64,000 bases of DNA from Actinacidiphila fildesensis (GTDB lineage: Bacteria; Actinomycetota; Actinomycetes; Streptomycetales; Streptomycetaceae): assembly GCF_042652185.1 (NCBI RefSeq), contig NZ_JBHSIX010000009.1; one strand, given 5' to 3'. Under the pieces are notes generated by a model. The model was not told the origin of the DNA and made no database searches. It saw only the letters and a program-made list of their open reading frames with translations. Position numbers and translations under genes: made by a program. Below are positions 57,565-64,000 of the stretch, one piece after another. Numbering within the stretch: the stretch's first letter is position 1; the number at the start of each line of letters is the position of its first letter.

Positions 57565-59544
57565 GTGTCAGACGTCCGTGTGATCATCATTCGCGATTCC
57601 GTTGAGCGGGAAGAGCGGGTGGTCACGACCGGGACGACCGCCGGAGAGCTCTTCGACGGCGACCGCAGCATCGTCGCCGCGCGCGTCGCCGGCGCGCTGA
57701 AGGACCTGGCGTACCCGGTCGCCGACGGCGACGAGGTCGAAGCCGTCCCCCTGACCAGCGAGGACGGGCTGAACATCCTGCGGCACTCCGCCGCGCATGT
57801 CATGGCCCAGGCCGTGCAGGAGCTGTTCCCGTCGGCGAAGCTCGGAATCGGCCCGCCCATCAAGGACGGCTTCTACTACGACTTCGACGTCGAGACCCCC
57901 TTCACCCCGGAGGACCTCAAGAGCATCGAGAAGAAGATGCAGGAGATCCAGAAGCGTGGCCAGCGCTTCTCTCGCCGCGTGGTGAGCGACGACGACGCCC
58001 GCGAGGAACTGGCGGCCGAGCCGTACAAGCTGGAGCTGATCGGCCTCAAGGGCTCCGCCTCCTCCGACGACGGCGCGAACGTCGAGGTCGGCGCGGGCGA
58101 GCTGACCATCTACGACAACATCGACAGCCGCACCGGCGAGCTGTGCTGGAAGGACCTCTGCCGGGGCCCGCACCTGCCCAGCACCCGGCTCATCCCCGCC
58201 TTCAAGCTGATGCGCAGCGCCGCCGCGTACTGGCGCGGCAGCGAGAAGAACAAGCAGCTGCAGCGCATCTACGGCACCGCGTGGCCGTCGAAGGACGAGC
58301 TGAAGGCGTATCTGGAGTTCCTCGCCGAGGCCGAGAAGCGCGACCACCGCAAGCTCGGCTCCGAGCTGGACCTCTTCTCGATCCCCGAGGAGATCGGGTC
58401 CGGCCTGGCCGTCTTCCACCCGCGCGGCGGCGTCATCCGCCGGGTCATGGAGGACTACTCGCGCAAGCGGCACGAGCAGGAGGGGTACGAGTTCGTCTAC
58501 ACCCCGCACGCCACCAAGGGCGCGCTCTTCGAGAAGAGCGGGCACCTGGACTGGTACGCCGACGGCATGTACCCGCCCATGCAGCTCGACGAGGGCACCG
58601 ACTACTACCTCAAGCCCATGAACTGCCCGATGCACAACCTGATCTTCGACGCCCGGGGCCGGTCCTACCGTGAACTGCCCCTGCGGCTCTTCGAGTTCGG
58701 CACCGTGTACCGGTACGAGAAGTCCGGTGTCGTGCACGGCCTCACCCGCGCCCGCGGCTTCACCCAGGACGACGCGCACATCTACTGCACCAAGGAGCAG
58801 ATGGCGGACGAGCTCGACTCGACCCTCACCTTCGTGCTGAACCTGCTGCGCGACTACGGCCTGGAGGACTTCTACCTCGAGCTCTCGACCAAGGACCCGG
58901 AGAAGTTCATCGGGTCGGACGAGAACTGGGACGAGGCCACCGAGACGCTGCGCAAGGCCGCGGAGAAGCAGGGCCTCGAACTGGTCATGGACCCGGGCGG
59001 CGCCGCCTTCTACGGCCCGAAGATCTCCGTCCAGGCGCGCGACGCCATCGGCCGGACCTGGCAGATGTCGACCATCCAGGTCGACTTCAACCTGCCGGAG
59101 CGCTTCAACCTGGAGTACACCTCCGGCGACGGTTCCAAGCAGCGTCCGGTGATGATCCACCGTGCGCTCTTCGGCTCGATCGAGCGGTTCTTCGCGGTGC
59201 TCCTTGAGCACTACGCGGGTGCCTTCCCGGCCTGGCTGGCGCCGGTGCAGGCGACCTGCATCCCGATCGGTGACGCGCACGTCCCGTACCTGCAGGAGTT
59301 CGCCGCCAAGGCGAAGGCCCTCGGGCTGCGGGTCGACGTGGACGCCTCCTCGGACCGCATGCAGAAGAAGATCCGCAACGCCCAGAAGGCCAAGGTGCCC
59401 TTCATGATCATCGCGGGTGACGAGGACATGGAGGCCGGCGCGGTCTCCTTCCGCTACCGCGACGGCACCCAGAAGAACGGCGTGCCGGTCGACGAGGCCG
59501 TCGCCGAGATCGCCAAGGCCGTCGAGGACCGCGTCCAGGTCTGA
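57565..59544 (+). CDS. thrS: Threonyl-tRNA synthetase
   Basis: This 659-aa class II synthetase has an N-terminal TGS domain (residues 1-65, TTAGELFDGDRSIVAARVAG), an editing/SAD domain with HSAAHVMAQAVQELFPSAKL and later CRGPHLPSTRL, a catalytic core with NCPMHNLIF (zinc-binding Cys), RLFEFGTVYRYEKSGVVHGL and TRARGFTQDDAHIYC, and an anticodon-binding domain from about 560. The GTG at 57565 has GGGAGA upstream; an ATG at 57544 is in frame but lacks support. No T-box leader is seen. Confidence 0.96.
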   Translation: MSDVRVIIIRDSVEREERVVTTGTTAGELFDGDRSIVAARVAGALKDLAYPVADGDEVEAVPLTSEDGLNILRHSAAHVMAQAVQELFPSAKLGIGPPIKDGFYYDFDVETPFTPEDLKSIEKKMQEIQKRGQRFSRRVVSDDDAREELAAEPYKLELIGLKGSASSDDGANVEVGAGELTIYDNIDSRTGELCWKDLCRGPHLPSTRLIPAFKLMRSAAAYWRGSEKNKQLQRIYGTAWPSKDELKAYLEFLAEAEKRDHRKLGSELDLFSIPEEIGSGLAVFHPRGGVIRRVMEDYSRKRHEQEGYEFVYTPHATKGALFEKSGHLDWYADGMYPPMQLDEGTDYYLKPMNCPMHNLIFDARGRSYRELPLRLFEFGTVYRYEKSGVVHGLTRARGFTQDDAHIYCTKEQMADELDSTLTFVLNLLRDYGLEDFYLELSTKDPEKFIGSDENWDEATETLRKAAEKQGLELVMDPGGAAFYGPKISVQARDAIGRTWQMSTIQVDFNLPERFNLEYTSGDGSKQRPVMIHRALFGSIERFFAVLLEHYAGAFPAWLAPVQATCIPIGDAHVPYLQEFAAKAKALGLRVDVDASSDRMQKKIRNAQKAKVPFMIIAGDEDMEAGAVSFRYRDGTQKNGVPVDEAVAEIAKAVEDRVQV

Positions 59545-59560
59545 CACACGGCGTACGACC

Positions 59561-59603
59561 GCAGGCCCCTGGGGCGCGAGCGACTCGCACCCCAGGGGCC
59601 TGC
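59561..59603 (+). terminator. Terminator after thrS
   Basis: A 20-bp stem (gcaggcccctggggcgcgag with ctcgcaccccaggggcctgc, one mismatch) and a CGA loop stand 17 bp after the thrS stop. It may be leaky, as the HIT gene follows in the same direction. Confidence 0.75.
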
Positions 59604-59654
59604 GCGTTGCCGTGGGAACCGCCCCTGCGCCACGTGGCGGGACCCGGAAGTCCT

Positions 59655-60212
59655 ATGCTGATCGGCATGACGAGTGAGCCGGAGCAGCAGATCGGAGTGG
59701 GTACGCAGGACGCGTTCCAGCGCCTGTGGACCCCGCACCGTATGGCGTACATCCAGGGTGAGAACAAGCCGACCGGCCCGGAGGCCGGCGACGGATGTCC
59801 GTTCTGCTCGATCCCGTCCAAATCCGATGAGGACGGCCTGATCGTCGCGCGGGGCGAGCACGTCTACGCGGTGCTCAACCTCTACCCGTACAACGGCGGC
59901 CACCTGATGGTGGTCCCCTACCGGCACGTCGCGGACTACACCGAGCTGGATCTGGCGGAGACCGCCGAGCTGGCCGGGCTGACCAAGCGCGCGATGACGG
60001 CGCTGCGCACCGCGTCCGGGGCGCACGGCTTCAACATCGGCATGAACCAGGGCGGGGCGGCGGGCGCGGGGATCGCCGCGCATCTGCACCAGCACGTGGT
60101 GCCGCGCTGGGGCGGCGACACCAACTTCATGCCGGTCATCGGGCACACCCGGGTCCTGCCGCAACTGCTGGCAGACACCCGCAAGATGCTCGCGGACGTC
60201 TGGCCGCACTAG
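59655..60212 (+). CDS. HIT-domain protein (diadenosine polyphosphate phosphorylase-like)
   Basis: This 185-aa protein has the histidine triad HLHQHVVP (His143, 145, 147), a CPFC zinc pair (Cys48, Cys51) and NLYPYNGGHLMVVPYRHVAD. The thrS-HIT gene order is shared with Mycobacterium, where the homologue acts on Ap4A; the same role is likely but inferred. The ATG at 59655 has GGAAG upstream; ATG 59667 is an alternative start. Confidence 0.88.
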   Translation: MLIGMTSEPEQQIGVGTQDAFQRLWTPHRMAYIQGENKPTGPEAGDGCPFCSIPSKSDEDGLIVARGEHVYAVLNLYPYNGGHLMVVPYRHVADYTELDLAETAELAGLTKRAMTALRTASGAHGFNIGMNQGGAAGAGIAAHLHQHVVPRWGGDTNFMPVIGHTRVLPQLLADTRKMLADVWPH

Positions 60213-60236
60213 TCCCTGCCGGGTGCGTCGTGGGTC

Positions 60237-60345
60237 GGGGGCCGGGACCTCCGGGGCAGGGGTCCGAAATCGACTATTTACGGGCCTGGCGGCCCACAAA
60301 TAGCTCGGCAGCATTTCGAAACCCACCCCTGCGGCCCCGGCCCCC
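60237..60345. repeat. 109-bp imperfect palindrome between convergent genes
   Basis: Four blocks pair in nested order. Outer gggggccggg pairs with cccggccccc-like sequence, gcaggggt with acccctgc, cgaaat with atttcg, and ctattt-(a)-cgggcc with ggccca-(c)-aaatag, around a tggc tip. The inner part is unusually AT-rich for this genome. It lies between the HIT gene and a convergent membrane protein gene and may end both transcripts, or be the remnant of an element. Confidence 0.65.
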
Positions 60346-60381
60346 TTCCGTCCGGTGTGCCCATGATCCGCCGGACAGGCT

Positions 60382-62031
60382 TTACGCGTCGTACGCGTCC
60401 GCCTTGCGGGGTTCCGCGCCCTGGACCAGGCCGCTCAGCATCAGCGAGCGGTTGGTGAAGTGCGAGGTGTCGACGCCGTTCTCCTTCATGACGTGGATCG
60501 CCGCGGCGTGCACCGCGCGCAGCACCGGGGTCGCGGCGCGCAGCGCGTCGTCGGCCATGAAGCGGTGCTTCCACGGCTTGTCCGCCCAGGTGTGCCGGAG
60601 GCCGAACGGCTCGGGCAGTGCGAGCGTGCCGCCGAGGTGGTCCAGCACGCTGGGGAACCGGGTGAGCGGCGCGCGGGCCGCCAGCCGGACCACCTCGCCG
60701 GGGTGGATCAGCGGTAGCTGCACCGTGTGGGTCTCCCAGAACTTGACCGGGTGCGAGACGGTCTTGGAGTTGGGCGCCGGCGGTGCGGTGAAGATCGGGT
60801 GCACGGGGCCCAGCGCGTGGCCCGTCACCTCGACCCGCAGGGTCTGCGCCAGCACGGTCACCGTGACCATCAGCGTTATCACCAACTGGCCGTCCCACAG
60901 GACGAACTGGATGCCGAGGTAGTGCCGGTTGCCCTTGCCGAACTGCTGGTTGTTGCAGATCCGCTGGATCTCGAAGTCCTTGACGGTGAACGCCTCGACC
61001 TCGGCGCCGGTGGGCCGGGAGATGGCCTTGGCGTTCTCCCCGGTCGGGGCGACGACCCAGTGCCGTATCGACGCCTTGGGGAAGCCTCCGGTGTGCAGCG
61101 GGCCGCGCTCCAGCATCCGCAGTTTGTCGTGGATGGCGCGGATGACGTCCCAGCTGCGGAAGGGGTGGATCTCGGCGAGGCCGTCGCGTGGCACCAGCTC
61201 CTCGGCCATCTGCCAGCTGCCCCAGCGGGTGCCCATGCCCAGTATTCCCTTGGGGCCCGCATAGAAGACCACGTTGCTGTTCTGCTCGGCGGAGAGCTTC
61301 GCCAGGCTCTGCCGCAGCGTCTCCGCCCTGGTCTGGTTCGGGTTGCGCGGTACGGCCTCGGGGATCTTGGCGCCGACGCCGGTGCCGGAGACCAGGCCGG
61401 CCCAGCGCTCGCGCAGGTCCTTCGCGGTCTGCTCGCAGATGCGCTTGGCCCAGAACCAGCCCAGCACCGGTACGAGCATCATGACGCGCAGGTACTGGCG
61501 CCAGAACCCGGTCAGCGGCGGCTTGATGATGAGCAGGGCGGCGAACGCGACGACGATCAGCAGGATCACCGCGCCCAGCGGGCCCGCCTTCGAGTCCTGC
61601 GCCTTCGCCAGCGACCTGCGCAGCTGGAACGCGCCGAGCCAGATCAGCACCCCGGGCAGGAACAGCAGCCCGAAGACGGCCATCACGATCGTCAGCCGGT
61701 TGTCGCGCTCCTGCCGGATCCGGTTCGCGGCGAGACAGTGCTCGACGACGGACTGCGGTTCGGCACCGAAGGACTGCACGAGTTCGCCGCGCGCCGCGCC
61801 GAGCATCCGCACCTGGACGGAACGGGCGAACGCCTCACCGAGGTTGGGCTCGAAGAGCGAGAGCCGGGGAGGGGTGAAGACCGCGTCCTCGTTGGCCTTC
61901 CTGAGGTCCTCGACCGGGGAGTCCCGATAGGCCGCGGACGACAGGGCCTGGGTTGCGGCGGTGCCGCCCTCCGTACCGATCAGCGGGACCTGCGCCCCGG
62001 GGCTGAAGTCGAACCCCTTGCCGTCTGCCAC
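60382..62031 (-). CDS. Large membrane protein of unknown function
   Basis: This 549-aa protein starts at GTG 62031 with GAGGGGG five bases upstream. A soluble N-terminal segment (about residues 1-110) precedes three hydrophobic helices in residues about 112-200 (LTIVMAVFGLLFLPGVLIWL, LGAVILLIVVAFAALLIIKP, VMMLVPVLGWFWAKRI). A large soluble C-terminal part with repeated Trp/His motifs (WGSWQMAEELVPRDGLAEIH, FEIQRICNNQQFGKGNRHYL) follows. A further hydrophobic stretch (VLWDGQLVITLMVTVTVLAQ) is present. No characterised family is recognised. Confidence 0.8.
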   Translation of the reverse strand: MADGKGFDFSPGAQVPLIGTEGGTAATQALSSAAYRDSPVEDLRKANEDAVFTPPRLSLFEPNLGEAFARSVQVRMLGAARGELVQSFGAEPQSVVEHCLAANRIRQERDNRLTIVMAVFGLLFLPGVLIWLGAFQLRRSLAKAQDSKAGPLGAVILLIVVAFAALLIIKPPLTGFWRQYLRVMMLVPVLGWFWAKRICEQTAKDLRERWAGLVSGTGVGAKIPEAVPRNPNQTRAETLRQSLAKLSAEQNSNVVFYAGPKGILGMGTRWGSWQMAEELVPRDGLAEIHPFRSWDVIRAIHDKLRMLERGPLHTGGFPKASIRHWVVAPTGENAKAISRPTGAEVEAFTVKDFEIQRICNNQQFGKGNRHYLGIQFVLWDGQLVITLMVTVTVLAQTLRVEVTGHALGPVHPIFTAPPAPNSKTVSHPVKFWETHTVQLPLIHPGEVVRLAARAPLTRFPSVLDHLGGTLALPEPFGLRHTWADKPWKHRFMADDALRAATPVLRAVHAAAIHVMKENGVDTSHFTNRSLMLSGLVQGAEPRKADAYDA

Positions 62032-62191
62032 TACCGCCCCCTCATTCCCCCACACGACCCCGCGGGCACAACGGCTCCACCGGCCCATTCCCCGCGAGCG
62101 GGGCCGTCACACTTCTGGAGCAATGCCCACAGTATCGGCGCGGCGGTCCGCGCGGGGTGCACACGGACCGCCGACCGGCCTTCCTGCGGCG

Positions 62192-64000
62192 TTACTTGGC
62201 GGAATCCGCCTGTTCCCTGAGCTTGGCCGCGAGCGGCGGGGGCATCGGCTCGTGGCGGGCGTACGCGCGGCTGAAGCGGCCGGTGCCGTGCGACAGGGAC
62301 CGCAGGTCGACGGCGTACCGGCCGATCTCGATCTCCGGCACCTCGGCCCGCACCAGGGTGCGGCCAGGACCGGCCGGTTCGTTGCCCAGGACCCGGCCGC
62401 GCCGTCCGGAAAGATCGCTCATCACCGAACCGACGTAGTCGTCGGAGACCAGCACCCCGACCTCGACGACCGGTTCCAGCAGGTCGATCCTGGCCCCGGC
62501 GGCCGCCTCCCGCATGGCGAGCGCCCCGGCGGTCTGGAACGCGGCGTCGGAGGAGTCCACCGAGTGCGCCTTGCCGTCGGTGAGGGTGACCCGGATGTCC
62601 ACCACCGGGTGGCCGAGGGCCACACCCCGGGCGGCCTGCGCGCGGACGCCCTTCTCCACCGACGGGATGAACTGCCGCGGTACCGCGCCGCCGATCACCT
62701 TGTCGACGAACTCGATGCCGGAGCCGGCCGGCAGCGGATCGACCTGGATCTCGCAGATCGCGAACTGGCCGTGCCCGCCGGACTGTTTGACGTGCCGGCC
62801 GCGCGCGGTGGCCTGCTCACCGAACGTCTCGCGCAGCGACACCCGGTGCTGCACGGCGTCCACCTGGACCCCGTAGCGGCTGCGCAGCCGTTCCAGCGCG
62901 ACATCGGCATGCGCCTCGCCCAGGCACCACAGGACCACCTGCCGGGTGTCCGGGTTCTGCTCGAGACGCATCGTGGGATCCTCGGCGACGAGCCGCGCCA
63001 GACCCTGCGAGAGCTTGTCCTCGTCGGCCTTGCTGTGCGCCTGGATGGCCACCGGGAGCAGCGGGTCGGGCATCACCCACGGCTCCATGAGCAGCGGCCG
63101 GTCCTTGGCCGAGAGGGTGTCGCCGGTCTCGGCGCGGGTCAGTTTGGCGACGCAGGCCAGATCGCCCGCGACACAGCTCGCCACCCCGCGCTGCTGCTTG
63201 CCGAAGGGCGAGGACAGCGCGCCCACCCGCTCGTCCACGTCATGGTCCGCGTGCCCGCGGTCCTCCATGCCGTGCCCCGAGACATGGACCGTCTCGTCCG
63301 GCCGCAGCGTCCCGGAGAAGACCCGCACCAGGCTGATCCGCCCGACGTACGGGTCGGAGGAGGTCTTCACCACCTCGGCGGCGAGCGGCCCGTCGGGATC
63401 GCAGGTCAGCGGCGGGCACGGGCCACCCTGCAGGGCGCTCACCGGTGGCGCCTCGCGCTCCAGCGGGGTCGGGAAGCCGCCGGTGATCAGTTCCAGCAGC
63501 TCCAGGGTGCCGAGCCCCTGCCGGGCGCCGTCGGCCGCGGGGGCGGCGGCGAGCACCGGGTGGAACGTGCCGCGGGCGACCGCCCGTTCCAGGTCCTCGG
63601 TGAGGGTCTTGAGGTCCAGTTCCTCGCCGCTGAGGTAGCGGTCCATCAGGGTCTCGTCCTCGCTCTCGGCGATGATCCCCTCGATGAGCCGGTTGCGGGC
63701 CTCCTCGATCAGCGGCACCTCCCCGGGCTCGGGGGCCCGCTCGGTCCGCTCGCCCGTCGAGTAGTCGAAGACCCGCTGCGACAGCAGCCCGATCAGCCCG
63801 GTGACCGGGGCGTGCCCGTCCGGGCCCTGCTCGCCGTGCAGCGGCAGGTACAGCGGCAGCACCGACTCGGGGGAGTCGTCGCCGAGGACCCGGGCGCACA
63901 GCGCCGTCATCTCGTCGAAGTCGGACCGGGCCGCCTCCAGATGCGTCACCACCACGGCCCGCGGCATCCCGACCGCCGCGCACTCGTCCCACACCAACCG
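62192..64000 (-). CDS. Elongation factor G-like protein, EF-G2 type (C-terminal part)
   Basis: The gene runs off the right end; about 602 C-terminal residues are present and the GTP-binding P-loop and switch regions lie beyond 64000. Visible parts are the end of the G domain, EF-G domain II (PYVGRISLVRVFSGTLRPDE), domain III with MRLEQNPDTRQVVLWCLGEA, domain IV with QSGGHGQFAICEIQVDPLPA, and domain V with EPVVEVGVLVSDDYVGSVMS and DLSGRRGRVLGNEP. It resembles the second, non-housekeeping EF-G of actinobacteria, whose role is unclear and which is not tied to the str operon. Confidence 0.88.
   Translation of the reverse strand, partial: RLVWDECAAVGMPRAVVVTHLEAARSDFDEMTALCARVLGDDSPESVLPLYLPLHGEQGPDGHAPVTGLIGLLSQRVFDYSTGERTERAPEPGEVPLIEEARNRLIEGIIAESEDETLMDRYLSGEELDLKTLTEDLERAVARGTFHPVLAAAPAADGARQGLGTLELLELITGGFPTPLEREAPPVSALQGGPCPPLTCDPDGPLAAEVVKTSSDPYVGRISLVRVFSGTLRPDETVHVSGHGMEDRGHADHDVDERVGALSSPFGKQQRGVASCVAGDLACVAKLTRAETGDTLSAKDRPLLMEPWVMPDPLLPVAIQAHSKADEDKLSQGLARLVAEDPTMRLEQNPDTRQVVLWCLGEAHADVALERLRSRYGVQVDAVQHRVSLRETFGEQATARGRHVKQSGGHGQFAICEIQVDPLPAGSGIEFVDKVIGGAVPRQFIPSVEKGVRAQAARGVALGHPVVDIRVTLTDGKAHSVDSSDAAFQTAGALAMREAAAGARIDLLEPVVEVGVLVSDDYVGSVMSDLSGRRGRVLGNEPAGPGRTLVRAEVPEIEIGRYAVDLRSLSHGTGRFSRAYARHEPMPPPLAAKLREQADSAK

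Noticed and set aside
1..64000. CRISPR arrays, intact insertion sequences or prophage genes
   Set aside because: No regularly spaced direct repeats with unique spacers, no transposase or integrase frames and no phage structural genes were seen.

Overview
The window comes from a high-GC actinobacterial chromosome, almost certainly Streptomyces. The evidence is strong GC bias at third codon positions, frequent GTG starts with 4-bp ATGA/GTGA gene overlaps, an intact ssgB sporulation gene, a clustered argCJBDR-argH locus, the thrS-HIT gene order, and a Gly-Cys-Val-Val-Val tRNA cluster. From memory, and not checked, the order resembles the region of the S. coelicolor chromosome that holds the arg cluster, cobalamin genes, metNIQ, ssgB, thrS and an EF-G paralogue. 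It is therefore mostly core chromosome with small accessory patches.

Layout: 1-1230 is the end of a polysaccharide/teichoic-acid type ABC exporter (permease, ATPase). 1285-3557 holds a 3-hydroxyacyl-CoA dehydrogenase and a Tat-exported glycoside-hydrolase-like protein. 3681-4810 is the most unusual part: an unrecognised 244-aa protein followed by two tRNA-like units whose 3' half precedes the 5' half, closed by a strong hairpin. 4846-5510 is gene debris (LysR and dehydrogenase remnants). 5510-10087 has accessory genes: a GNAT, an RlmG-like methyltransferase, a LysR/EamA divergent pair and a YdeI/OmpD-like protein. 10203-12280 is a GAPDH gene behind a GlxA-type AraC regulator.

12464-18897 is arginine biosynthesis (argC-argJ-argB-argD-argR as an overlapping operon, then argH with its own promoter), each part preceded by a promoter that overlaps ARG-box-like sequence. 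18956-21094 is a self-regulated TetR/MFS efflux pair. 21126-26102 holds an acyltransferase, a GDPD, a sigma factor, a GNAT, two small membrane proteins and a HAD phosphatase. 26175-29077 is a methionine ABC transporter (metNIQ) behind a Cys/Met-rich leader peptide. 30890-37034 carries corrin/siroheme genes: cobL, a BluB-CobT fusion and a CysG-like SUMT. 38182-40517 is an acyl-CoA dehydrogenase pair with a palindromic TetR-type operator.

40638-44215 holds a Ser/Thr kinase, small proteins and a phosphotransferase. 44308-44790 is a five-tRNA cluster on the minus strand. 44978-46845 is pabB-pabC (folate p-aminobenzoate branch). 46901-51152 includes a tandem-GNAT protein, a DsbA-like protein, a CGNR regulator, ssgB and a PGPGW membrane protein. 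51207-54619 is a membrane protein and an SRPBCC gene between two tRNA-Val(CAC) genes. 54693-60212 holds a DnaQ-like exonuclease, a DUF4365 protein and its partner, thrS and a HIT protein. 60382-64000 holds a large membrane protein and the C-terminal part of an EF-G2-like GTPase that runs off the window.

The best candidate for something undescribed is the permuted tRNA-like pair at about 4503-4723 with its adjacent protein gene. Second is the Cys/Met leader peptide in front of metNIQ.
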